Below are positions 1-7,106 of a DNA stretch of 12,771 nt, one piece after another (the first letter of the stretch is position 1; each line of letters opens with the position of its first letter). The notes beneath the pieces are model-generated. The model worked only from the letters and a program-made list of their open reading frames with translations, was not told where the DNA came from and did no database searches. Origin of the DNA: Thermohalobaculum sp035512995 (GTDB taxonomy: Bacteria; Pseudomonadota; Alphaproteobacteria; Rhodobacterales; Rhodobacteraceae); NCBI GenBank assembly GCA_035512995.1, contig DATKCY010000077.1, positions 1 to 12,771 of the forward strand. Direction: 5' to 3'. The translations under genes were made by a program, and so were the position numbers.

Positions 1-2
1 TC

Positions 3-773
3 GCCGGCCAGGGCAGGGCGGAGCCGCTCACCTGCGACGACTTCCTCGCGATCATCGACGAGACGGGGCGGATCGGCGCCGCGATTCCCGGCGACCTGCC
101 GCCGGAGGAGCGGTGCCGGCGGATGCCGCCCGGCTGCGGCCGCGGCTTCACCGACAACGGGCGGGCGTGGACGTGGTACTACCGCTCGGTCTGCTTCGAG
201 GGTCTGGCGATGGAGCGGCTCGACCCTGTGCTCTGCGACGAGGTGGTCGAGCGGCCGTCGTTCCTGATGGACGGCTCGTACTACTCGCCGCTCGCCTGCC
301 GGGCGCGCGTGGCCGAGCGGCTGGAGGATCGGGCGGCCGGGCCGATGGTGCCCGGGGACATGGCGCGGCTGACGGGATTGGAGGCCGCGCTGGGCGAGGA
401 GCTGTCGGTGACGCTGCACCTGGCGCCGGCGCGGCTCGCGGGCCGCTATGCCGTGGCCCTCGGCCTCGCCTGGGTCGAGGAGGACGGGACGGAGGTCTAT
501 TCGAGCCTGAATCCGGAGGGACTGGAATGGGCGGAGGCGCTCGACCGGCTCCACCCGATCACGGGCTGGCACGTCGAGATCGCGGCCGGGCAGGAGACGC
601 TGACGCTGACGGTCGCGCCCCGGCATCTGGAGGATGCCCGGCGGACGCTCGCCGCGGGCTGGCCGGTCCGCCTCGAGGTCCGGCTGCAGGCGCTGATGGA
701 CGAGCGGGGGCGCGTCCTTGCGCCCGACCTGCCGTCGACGGCAGCGCAGTCGCGTCAATCGGTCCGCATCTGA
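3..773 (+). CDS. Hypothetical protein, 5' end outside the window
   Basis: The frame is open from the first complete codon at position 3 to a TGA at 771-773, giving 256 visible residues, so the true start lies upstream of the window. An internal ATG at 123 could be mistaken for the start, but the frame continues open before it with protein-like composition. I do not recognise the family. The first 100 visible residues hold six cysteines (visible residues 11, 38, 45, 64, 78, 99) and an aromatic patch around 56-60 (WTWYY). The second half has none and alternates charged and hydrophobic residues in a way that suggests beta strands. The even number of cysteines would suit disulphides in an exported protein, but the N-terminus that would carry a signal peptide is missing. 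The glycerate kinase gene follows 38 bp downstream on the same strand; a functional link is not evident. Confidence 0.7.
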   Translation, partial: AGQGRAEPLTCDDFLAIIDETGRIGAAIPGDLPPEERCRRMPPGCGRGFTDNGRAWTWYYRSVCFEGLAMERLDPVLCDEVVERPSFLMDGSYYSPLACRARVAERLEDRAAGPMVPGDMARLTGLEAALGEELSVTLHLAPARLAGRYAVALGLAWVEEDGTEVYSSLNPEGLEWAEALDRLHPITGWHVEIAAGQETLTLTVAPRHLEDARRTLAAGWPVRLEVRLQALMDERGRVLAPDLPSTAAQSRQSVRI

Positions 774-811
774 GCGTGGACAGCAGGGCGCCGGCGCGGC
801 ATCGATAGGCG

Positions 812-2065
812 ATGACCGATCCGGCCCGCCTGCTCCGCGACATGTTCGACGCCGCCGTGGCGGCTGCCGATCCGATGGCGGTGCTGGCGCGGCATCTGCC
901 GGAGCGGCCGCGGGGACGCACGGTCGTCGTCGGCGCCGGCAAGGCCTCGGCGCGGATGGCCGAGGCGCTGGAGGCCGTCTGGAAGGGACCGCTCGAGGGG
1001 CTGGTCATCACCCGCTACGGCCACGCCCGGCCGACAAGGGCGATCGAGGTCGTCGAGGCCGCGCACCCGGTGCCGGACGAGGCGGGCTCCCGCGCCGCCC
1101 GGCGCATCCTCGACACGGTCGCGGGTCTCGACCAGGACGACCTCGTGATCGCGCTGGTCTCGGGCGGCGGCTCGGCGCTGATGACCCTGCCGGCCGGCGA
1201 CATCACGCTCGAGGAGAAGCAGGCGGTCAACAGGGCGCTGCTCGCCTCCGGCGCCGGCATCGGCAAGATGAACGTGGTCCGCAAGCACCTGAGCCGGATC
1301 AAGGGCGGGCGGCTCGCGGCGGCGGCGCACCCGGCGCGGCTGGTGGCGCTGATGATCTCGGACGTGCCGGGCGACGATCCGGGGACGATCGCGTCGGGGC
1401 CGACGGTCGGCGAGCGCTCGACCCCGGCCGACGCGCTCGGCATTCTCCGCGCCTACGGCATCGACATGCCGGCGTCCGTCCGGCGCCATCTCGAGGCCGG
1501 CGAGGCCTGTCCGGGGCCGAACGATTCCCGGCTCGCGCGGGTCGAGAACCGGATCGTCGCGGCGCCGCTCCTGTCGCTCAGGGCGGCGGCCAGGGTCGCG
1601 CGCGAGGCGGGGGTCGAGCCGATGATCCTCGGCGACGCGATCGAGGGCGAAGCGCGCGAGGTCGGCATCGCGCTCGCGGGCATCGCCGTCTCGGTGCTGG
1701 CGCACGGCGAGCCGCTGGAGCGCCCGGCGGTGCTGCTCTCGGGCGGCGAGACGACGGTGACCGTGCGCGGCGGCGGGCGCGGCGGGCGGAACGTCGAGCT
1801 CCTGCTCGCGGTCGCGATCCAGCTCGGCGGCGCGGCCGTGCACGGGCTCTCGGCCGACACCGACGGGGTCGACGGCGCGGAGGAGGTCGCGGGCGCGCTG
1901 ATCGGGCCCGCGACGCTCACCCGCGCGCGCGAGGCGGGGCTCGACCCGCTCGCGGCGCTCGAGGCGAACGACGGGCACGGCTTCTTCGAGGCGCTTGGCG
2001 ACCAGGTTGTCACAGGTCCGACGCTGACCAACGTCAACGACTTCCGGGCGCTCCTAATCCTGTGA
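812..2065 (+). CDS. gckA: Glycerate 2-kinase, MOFRL/DUF4147 family (GckA/TtuD type)
   Basis: This 417-residue protein should phosphorylate D-glycerate with ATP to give 2-phosphoglycerate, feeding serine-cycle, glyoxylate or tartrate/hydroxypyruvate carbon into central metabolism. It has the two-part layout and usual length of the family. The N-terminal DUF4147 domain (about 8-240) carries VVVGAGKASARMAEAL (38-53), EAAHPVPDEAG (82-92), VSGGGSALM (116-124), GKMNVVRKHLSRIKGGRLA (151-169) and SDVPGDDPGTIASGPT (183-198). The C-terminal MOFRL domain (about 305-412) carries LLSGGETTVTVRGGGRGGRN (308-327) and SADTDGVDGAEEVAG (347-361). Older annotations often call this family hydroxypyruvate reductase (TtuD), but the motifs are those of the kinase. 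The ATG at 812 has only a weak ribosome site. It is the natural start because the family usually begins a few residues before the first helix. The symbol is assigned by family and could equally be ttuD. Confidence 0.9.
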   Translation: MTDPARLLRDMFDAAVAAADPMAVLARHLPERPRGRTVVVGAGKASARMAEALEAVWKGPLEGLVITRYGHARPTRAIEVVEAAHPVPDEAGSRAARRILDTVAGLDQDDLVIALVSGGGSALMTLPAGDITLEEKQAVNRALLASGAGIGKMNVVRKHLSRIKGGRLAAAAHPARLVALMISDVPGDDPGTIASGPTVGERSTPADALGILRAYGIDMPASVRRHLEAGEACPGPNDSRLARVENRIVAAPLLSLRAAARVAREAGVEPMILGDAIEGEAREVGIALAGIAVSVLAHGEPLERPAVLLSGGETTVTVRGGGRGGRNVELLLAVAIQLGGAAVHGLSADTDGVDGAEEVAGALIGPATLTRAREAGLDPLAALEANDGHGFFEALGDQVVTGPTLTNVNDFRALLIL

Positions 2066-2149
2066 TAACGTCGATCGACACGTTGCGGCTGTGCGAATCT
2101 CGGCTTGGTGCTTTTGCTACCCAATGCCGCATGTCTCGGCCCCTGCTGG
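2066..2149. other. Intergenic gap between two convergent genes, with a weak hairpin
   Basis: These 84 bp separate the stop of the glycerate kinase from the stop of moeB and are visibly less GC-rich than the genes around them. One imperfect hairpin can be drawn: CGGCTTGG (2101-2108) against CCAATGCCG (2121-2129) with one bulged T and a 12-nt loop. No T-run follows it on either strand, so a Rho-independent terminator cannot be claimed. I see no tRNA, small gene or repeat in it. Confidence 0.3.
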
Positions 2150-2905
2150 CTAAAGCGCGGCGCAGACGGAGCAGTCGGGGCCCTTGGCGGCACGGATCGT
2201 CCGGCTCTCTCCCGCCAGCGCGTCGTAGAGGAAGAGCCGCCCGTCGAGCGGCTGGCCCGCGCCGACGATCAGCTTGATCGCCTCGACCGCCTGCACGGTG
2301 CCGAGGACGCCGGCCATGGCGCCGAGCACGCCGGCCTCGGCGCAGGCCGGGACCAGCCCCGGCGCCGGCGGCTCGGGGAACAGGCACTGGTAGCAGGGCC
2401 CGCCGGCCCAGGGGCGGAAGACGCTGACCTGCCCCTCCCAGCGGCCGAGGGCGGCCGAGACGAGCGGCCGGCGGAGGCGGGCGGCGACGCGGTTGACCAT
2501 GTAGCGGGTGTCGAAGTTGTCCGAGCCGTCGAGCACCATGTCGTAGCCGCCGAGGATTTTTTCGGCGTTGTCCTCGACGAGGCGCGTTGCGTGGCCCTCG
2601 AACGCGACGTGGGGGTTGATGCGCTCGACCGCGCGGGCGGCGCTGTCGGTCTTGCGGTCCCCGATGTCGCCGGTGCCGTGCAGCACCTGGCGCTGCAGGT
2701 TCGAGAGCGAAACCGTGTCGTCGTCGATGCAGCCGATCGCGCCGACGCCTGCCGCCGCGAGGTAGAGGATCGAGGGCGAGCCCAAGCCCCCCGCGCCGAC
2801 CACCAGCACGCGCGCGGCCTTCAGCTTCTGCTGGCCGGGGCCGCCGACCTCGTGCAGCACGATGTGGCGCGCGTAGCGCTCGATCTCGCCCTTCTCGAAG
2901 GCCAT
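2150..2905 (-). CDS. moeB: Molybdopterin-synthase adenylyltransferase MoeB / HesA-ThiF family
   Basis: This 251-residue E1-like enzyme should adenylate the C-terminal Gly-Gly of a ubiquitin-like sulphur carrier (MoaD for molybdopterin, or ThiS-type proteins). The nucleotide-binding loop GAGGLGS is at 37-43, followed by the acidic segment CIDDDTVSLSNLQRQVLH (59-76) that marks the family. DGSDN at 126-130 supplies the Mg-ATP aspartate. Four zinc cysteines lie in two pairs, CYQC (171-174) and CSVC (245-248). Cys188, in VPACAEAGVLG, sits where MoeB has its conserved cysteine. There is no C-terminal rhodanese domain. The ATG at 2905 is preferred because the family begins with the helix ERYARHIVLHEVG seen at 9-21. 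It overlaps the upstream gene's stop as TGATG, which suggests coupled translation. No moaD, moaE or thi gene is in view, so MoeB versus ThiF/HesA cannot be settled here. Confidence 0.88.
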   Translation of the reverse strand: MAFEKGEIERYARHIVLHEVGGPGQQKLKAARVLVVGAGGLGSPSILYLAAAGVGAIGCIDDDTVSLSNLQRQVLHGTGDIGDRKTDSAARAVERINPHVAFEGHATRLVEDNAEKILGGYDMVLDGSDNFDTRYMVNRVAARLRRPLVSAALGRWEGQVSVFRPWAGGPCYQCLFPEPPAPGLVPACAEAGVLGAMAGVLGTVQAVEAIKLIVGAGQPLDGRLFLYDALAGESRTIRAAKGPDCSVCAAL

Positions 2906-3216
2906 CAGCCGTCTCCGCCGGGGGGAGGCGCGCGCCTGCGGGCGGCGCCGATCAGCCGGGCATAGCCCCAGACCGCCGCGACGGCGACGGCGAGGATCGC
3001 GGTCCAGCGCAGCACGTCGCCCGGATGCTCGCTCAGCACCGCCCAGGCCGGGGGCCCGAGGACGAGGGCGGCGATCGCGATGGCGCCGACGGCGACCCGG
3101 CGGCGGTGGCGCCGGGCCTCCGCCGCCTCGAAGCCGTCTCCGGCACGCCAGAGGAGCCAGAGGGTGCCGCCGAGCGCAGCAAGCGCGACCGGCTTCACGA
3201 ACAGCGCGTAGAGCAT
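2905..3216 (-). CDS. Small three-helix membrane protein, unknown function
   Basis: This predicted 103-residue protein has three hydrophobic segments: about 4-23 (ending LWLLW), 41-62 and 69-91. A basic, charged loop at 24-40 (…EARRHRRR) lies between the first two, and the tail is basic and proline/glycine rich. I do not recognise the family. The ATG at 3216 has a good ribosome site: GGAGG, read on the minus strand at 3225-3229, eight bases upstream. The TGA stop shares one base with the moeB start (TGATG), so the two are probably translated together, although the membrane protein shows no residue pattern that would tie it to sulphur transfer. It is the first gene of a two-gene unit that diverges from the GFA-family gene. 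Confidence 0.75.
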   Translation of the reverse strand: MLYALFVKPVALAALGGTLWLLWRAGDGFEAAEARRHRRRVAVGAIAIAALVLGPPAWAVLSEHPGDVLRWTAILAVAVAAVWGYARLIGAARRRAPPPGGDG

Positions 3217-3351
3217 GGTCCGGGCCTCCGTTGCCCGCAGCAGATGGGGCTTGCCGGGCCGGCCGCCAGCGCGGGCCGCCCATGGCGCTTTCGCCGCCGC
3301 CGCCGCTCGCGTACCGTTATCGGCGGGAGCGGAGCGAAAGGAAGCACCCTG
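3217..3351. promoter_or_regulatory. Divergent intergenic region, promoters expected
   Basis: This 135-bp gap lies between two divergent starts and must hold the promoter of the plus-strand GFA-family gene and probably that of the membrane protein/moeB unit. The AT-richest patch, TACCGTTATC (3311-3320), lies about 30 bases before the GFA start and could be a -10 region, but no convincing -35 element accompanies it. The ribosome site for the plus-strand gene is AAAGGAAG at 3337-3344. No operator-like inverted repeat stood out. Confidence 0.35.
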
Positions 3352-3765
3352 ATGCCCAGGATCGAGGGCGGATGCCTCTGCGGCAGCGTCCGCTACACCT
3401 CCGACGCCGAGCCTGCGCTGATCGTCAACTGCTACTGCCGGACCTGCCGGAAGAACTCCGGCTCGACCCATTCCTACAATGTCGGGCTGCCGGCCGGCTC
3501 CGTCACCGTCACCGGCGATACCGCCACGCACTACGAGGATCATTCCGGCGCCAGCGGACAGCCGTTCCTGCGTCACTTCTGCTCGCGGTGCGGGTCGCAC
3601 TACATGTCGGAGGGCCCGGCCTACGACGGGGTGGTGTTCATCAAGGCTGGCACGCTCGACGATCCGAGCGGGGCGGTGCCGCACACGCACATATGGGTCG
3701 AGGAGAAGCTCGACTGGGTGGCGCTTCCCGGGAGCGACGCGCAGTTTCCGCAGAACCCCGGCTGA
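3352..3765 (+). CDS. GFA/CENP-V family zinc protein
   Basis: This 137-residue protein matches the glutathione-dependent formaldehyde-activating enzyme-like (GFA, also called CENP-V) fold, a small zinc-binding beta domain. All the usual metal cysteines are visible: CLC at 8-10, CYCRTC at 27-32 and CSRC at 77-80. These follow the family order GGCLCGSVRY near the N-terminus, the NCYCRTCRK block and FCSRCGSHY. Most members have no proven substrate, and the named activity (adding glutathione to formaldehyde) is documented for very few, so catalysis should not be assumed. The start is fixed by a strong ribosome site (AAAGGAAG, 3337-3344) eight bases upstream and by the family's habit of beginning just before the first cysteine pair; an open frame extending to about 3025 is antisense to the neighbouring gene. 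It is a lone gene, convergent with cysK. Confidence 0.88.
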   Translation: MPRIEGGCLCGSVRYTSDAEPALIVNCYCRTCRKNSGSTHSYNVGLPAGSVTVTGDTATHYEDHSGASGQPFLRHFCSRCGSHYMSEGPAYDGVVFIKAGTLDDPSGAVPHTHIWVEEKLDWVALPGSDAQFPQNPG

Positions 3766-3797
3766 GAGGGTCGCCGGCCGCACGCGGCGCCGCTCAG
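3762..3797. terminator. Nested inverted repeat across two convergent stop codons
   Basis: CTGAG (3762-3766) and CTCAG (3793-3797) form an outer arm, and CGCCG (3772-3776) and CGGCG (3785-3789) an inner arm. The structure spans the stop codons of the GFA-family gene and cysK. Its position suits a shared bidirectional transcription stop, but both arms are short and no T-run follows on either strand. In DNA this GC-rich such arms also arise by chance. Confidence 0.3.
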
Positions 3798-4747
3798 AGG
3801 CCGTCGAAGAGCGCGGTCGAGAGGTAGCGCTCGGCGAAGCTCGGGAGCACGACGACAATGCGGCGGCCCTTCATCGCGGCGCGCTCGGCGACCTCGACGG
3901 CGGCGGCTACGGCGGCGCCGGACGAGATGCCGCCGGGGATGCCCTCGAGCCGCGCGAGGCGGCGGGCGGCCTCGTAGGCGGTCTCGTTGCCGATGGTCAG
4001 CACCTCGTCGATCAGGCCGGTGTCGAGGATGCCCGGGACGAAGCCCGGGCCGATGCCCTGGATCTTGTGCGGCCCCGGCTCGCCGCCGGAGAGGACGGGG
4101 CTGTCCTCGGGCTCGACCGCGACGATGCGGCAGTCCGGGCGGCGCTCGCGCAGCATCTGGCCGACGCCGGTGATCGTGCCCCCCGTTCCGACGCCGGCGA
4201 CGAGGCAGTCGATCTCGCCGCCGGTGTCGGCCCAGATCTCCTCGGCCGTCGTCTCGCGGTGGACCCGGGGGTTCGCCGGGTTCTCGAACTGCTGCGGCAT
4301 GACCGCGCCCTGCGTTTCGGCCAGGATCTCGTGCGCCCTGGCGATCGCGCCCTTCATGCCAAGCGGGCCGTCGGTTAGCACGAGCTCGGCGCCGAGGAGG
4401 GCCAGCATCTTGCGCCGCTCCTGGCTCATCGTCTCGGGCATGGTCAGGATCAGCCGGTAGCCCTTGGCGGCCGCGGCGAAGGCGAGGCCGATGCCGGTGT
4501 TGCCGGACGTCGGCTCGACCAGCACGGTGCCGGGGCCGATGCGGCCGGCTTCCTCCAGCGCCTCGATCATCGCGACGCCGATCCGGTCCTTGACGCTGCC
4601 GACGGGATTGAAGAACTCGAGCTTGGCGCAGATCTCGGCCTCGAGCCCCTCGGCCTCGGCGAGCCGCGAGAGCCGGACGAGCGGGGTCGAGCCGATCGTC
4701 TGGCAGATGTCGTCGTAGATGCGGCCGCGCGGCCTTGCCTCGTACAT
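3794..4747 (-). CDS. cysK: Cysteine synthase A (O-acetylserine sulfhydrylase)
   Basis: This 317-residue pyridoxal-phosphate enzyme makes L-cysteine from O-acetylserine and sulphide in the cytoplasm. The PLP lysine is Lys53 in NPVGSVKDRIG (47-57). The substrate-binding loop PTSGNTGIGLA is at 79-89, the phosphate-binding glycine loop GVGTGGTITG at 185-194, and the serine that contacts the PLP ring nitrogen lies in GISSGAA (273-279). Length and motifs are those of CysK rather than CysM or cystathionine beta-synthase, and no extra domain is present. The ATG at 4747 has GGAGG, minus strand, at 4752-4756. It starts 17 bases after the stop of an Rrf2-family regulator, so regulator and enzyme probably share a transcript, reminiscent of cysteine-metabolism control by Rrf2 proteins such as CymR. 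It is the last gene of the run that starts at coaBC or further upstream. Confidence 0.95.
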   Translation of the reverse strand: MYEARPRGRIYDDICQTIGSTPLVRLSRLAEAEGLEAEICAKLEFFNPVGSVKDRIGVAMIEALEEAGRIGPGTVLVEPTSGNTGIGLAFAAAAKGYRLILTMPETMSQERRKMLALLGAELVLTDGPLGMKGAIARAHEILAETQGAVMPQQFENPANPRVHRETTAEEIWADTGGEIDCLVAGVGTGGTITGVGQMLRERRPDCRIVAVEPEDSPVLSGGEPGPHKIQGIGPGFVPGILDTGLIDEVLTIGNETAYEAARRLARLEGIPGGISSGAAVAAAVEVAERAAMKGRRIVVVLPSFAERYLSTALFDGL

Positions 4748-4764
4748 CGGGCCTCCGGGGGGAA

Positions 4765-5217
4765 TCAGATCGTGAAGTCGGGCGGGGGCTTGCCGCCGTG
4801 CGGCACGCCGAGCTTGCGGGCGCGGCGGCAGAGGTCCTCCATGGTGATGCCGTCGAGCCGCTCGAGCACCGCGTCGCGGGTCTCGGCCCAGAGCGGCGCC
4901 ACCACCTTCTCGCCGAGGTCGGCTTGGCTGACCGGGTCGCCGTCGGCCTCCTGGTCGAGCTGGTCGACCACGCGCATCACGTCGCCGACGGTGATCCGCC
5001 GGCGCTCGCGCGCCAGCGTGTAGCCGCCGCGGGGCCCGCGCACGCCCTTGAGGATGCCGTGGCGGACGAGGCTCTGCATCACCTGCTCGAGATAGCGCTG
5101 CGGGATGCCCTGCCGGCGCGTGATGTTCTTCGACTGCACCGGGTCGGGGCGGGCGTTGTAGGCGACGTCGAGCACGGCCTCGAGGGCCAGCATGCTCTTG
5201 CGCGACGGTCTGAGCAC
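4765..5217 (-). CDS. Rrf2-family transcriptional regulator next to cysK
   Basis: This 150-residue protein has the Rrf2 winged helix-turn-helix. The N-terminal helix has the pattern SRKSMLALEAVLDVAY (5-20), the recognition region is about 31-58 (ITRRQGIPQRYLEQVMQSL), and the wing GVRGPRGGYTLAR is at 58-70. The long dimerisation helix follows from about 75. The only cysteine is Cys130, so the three-cysteine iron-sulphur cluster site of IscR, NsrR and RirA is absent; this is a cluster-free member. The GTG at 5217 is chosen over the ATG at 5193 because AGGAGG (minus strand, 5223-5228) sits five bases upstream and because the family's first helix needs residues 1-8. It lies 10 bases after dut and 17 before cysK. 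A role in sensing cysteine or O-acetylserine, as for CymR, is an inference from position. Confidence 0.9.
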   Translation of the reverse strand: MLRPSRKSMLALEAVLDVAYNARPDPVQSKNITRRQGIPQRYLEQVMQSLVRHGILKGVRGPRGGYTLARERRRITVGDVMRVVDQLDQEADGDPVSQADLGEKVVAPLWAETRDAVLERLDGITMEDLCRRARKLGVPHGGKPPPDFTI

Positions 5218-5227
5218 GGGCGCCTCC

Positions 5228-5694
<467 letters not shown>

Positions 5695-5698
<4 letters not shown>

Positions 5699-6912
5699 GC
5701 CACCCCCTCCCTGGCCAGCGCGTCGGCGATGCGGGTGGCGAGGCGGGCGGCGACCTCGGCCTTCGAGGCGGAGGGCCAGCGCTCGGCGCCCTCCGCGGTG
5801 ATGAGCGTGACCGTGTTGTCGGCGCCGCCCATGATGCCGGTCGCCGGCGAGACGTCGTTGGCGACGATCCAGTCGCAGCCCTTGCGCGTGCGCTTGGCGG
5901 CCGCGTTCGCCTCGACATCGTCGGTCTCGGCGGCGAAGCCCACGACCAGCGCCGGGCGCCTGCCGGGCGGCATGGCGGCGACGGTGGCGAGGATGTCGGG
6001 GTTCTCGGCGAGCCTGAGGCCGGGCGCGGTCCCCGAGCCGTCCTTCTTGATCTTCGAGCGCCGCTCGCCCTCGACCCGCCAGTCGGCGACGGCGGCGGCG
6101 AAGACCGCGGCGTCGGCCGGCAGCGCCGCCTGCACGGCGCCGAGCATCTCGCGCGCGGTCTCGACCCGGCGAAGCTCGACCCCGTCCGGCGGCGGCGCGG
6201 TGGCGGGGCCGGAGACGAACACCACGTCGGCGCCGAGGTCGCGGAGCGCCGCCGCGATCGCCGCCCCCTGCCGGCCGGAGGAGCGGTTGGCGAGGTAGCG
6301 CACGGGGTCGATCGGTTCGTGCGTCGGCCCCGAGGTCACGACCACCCGCCGGCCCGCGAGCGCGCCCCGCGGCGGCGACAGCCGCGCGGCGATGGCGGCG
6401 AGGATCTCGTCCGGCTCGGCCATGCGGCCCGGCCCGTGCTCGCCGCAGGCCATGTCGCCCTCGTTCGGGCCGACGACCGCCACGCCGTCGGCCGTCAGCG
6501 TCGCGAGGTTCCGCCGGGTGGCGGCATGCTGCCACATGCGCACGTTCATCGCCGGCGCGATCAGGACGGGCGTGTCGGTCGCCATCAGCAGCGTCGAGGC
6601 GAGGTCGTCGGCGTGCCCGTGCGCCATCTTCGCCATCATGTCCGCGGTCGCCGGCGCGACGACCACGAGGTCGGCGACGCGGCTGAGCTGGATGTGGCCC
6701 ATCTCCGCCTCCGCCGTCAGGTCGAAGAGGGCGTCGTGCACGGCCTCTCCGCTAAGCGAGGCAACGCTGAGCGGGGTCACGAACTCGGCCGCCGCTCTGG
6801 TCATCACCGGCGTGACCGCGCCGCCCGCCTTCCGCACCAGCCGGATCAGCTCGAGGACCTTGTAGGCCGCGATGCCGCCGCCGATGACGAGGAGGATGCG
6901 CTTTCCCTGCAC
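5695..6912 (-). CDS. coaBC: Bifunctional phosphopantothenoylcysteine decarboxylase / phosphopantothenate-cysteine ligase
   Basis: This 405-residue two-domain enzyme performs two successive steps of coenzyme A synthesis: CoaB joins 4'-phosphopantothenate to cysteine using CTP, and CoaC decarboxylates the product to 4'-phosphopantetheine using FMN. The CoaC domain (about 1-180) has GGGIAAYK (11-18), His73 in GHIQLSRVAD, PAMN (120-123) with Asn123, and Cys156 in GDMACGEHGPGRM. The CoaB domain (about 188-400) opens with VVTSGPTHEPIDPVRYLANR (191-210) and keeps the dimer-site Asn209, VADWRV (275-280), the lysine run KIKK (287-290) and AENPDIL (302-308). The start is taken as GTG 6912, preceded by AGGGA at a workable distance. 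No ATG suits, and extending further upstream would read into the hairpin cluster. CoaB consumes the cysteine that CysK, probably on the same transcript, produces. Confidence 0.95.
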
Positions 6913-6986
6913 GGCCGGTCCCTGACTGTGTGAGCGGAGAAACCCCGACCCGGGTATGTAGTATGGTGGAGGGGCCGGGCGCAAGC

Positions 6987-7085
6987 GGGGAGGGCGGGCC
7001 CGCCTCCCCCCTGGCCCCCTCCGACGCGGAGGGGGGAAGGCCCGGCGGCGCGGCCGGGCCCTCCCCTCTCCCTCGGGGAGAGGGG
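6987..7085. repeat. Cluster of four GC-rich hairpins, interspersed-repeat type
   Basis: Four inverted repeats follow each other almost without a gap between ubiB and coaBC. GGGGAGGGCGGG (6987-6998) faces CCCGCCTCCCC (6999-7009) with one bulged G. CCCCCTCCG (7015-7023) faces CGGAGGGGG (7027-7035), a perfect 9-bp stem. GGCCCGGC (7039-7046) faces GCCGGGCC (7053-7060), a perfect 8-bp stem. CCCCTCTCCC (7063-7072) faces GGGAGAGGGG (7076-7085), a perfect 10-bp stem with a 3-nt loop. A further GGGGGAGAGGG follows at 7088-7098. The last hairpin resembles the CCTCTCCC/GGGAGAGG palindromes scattered between genes in many proteobacterial genomes; I infer a REP-like element, since only one cluster is in this window. 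It could stop transcription, protect the ubiB mRNA end or be passive. No T-run follows it. The coaBC promoter, if any, must lie between it and 6912. Confidence 0.75.
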
Positions 7086-7106
7086 TCGGGGGAGAGGGAT
7101 CCTGGC

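Noticed and set aside
123..773. The ATG at 123 as the start of the first gene
   Set aside because: The frame is open to the window edge with protein-like sequence, including cysteines that match the spacing of the later ones, so the gene is better treated as truncated by the window.
2066..2149. A possible tRNA gene, from a GTGCGAATC stretch resembling a T-arm
   Set aside because: No acceptor stem, D-arm or anticodon stem can be drawn around it.
2150..3283. A longer MoeB with a 126-residue N-terminal extension
   Set aside because: The extension is an out-of-frame reading of the membrane-protein gene. The family start and the TGATG overlap fix MoeB at 2905.
4765..5217. Identification of the Rrf2 protein as IscR
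   Set aside because: The three cluster cysteines are absent and no isc/suf gene is in the window.
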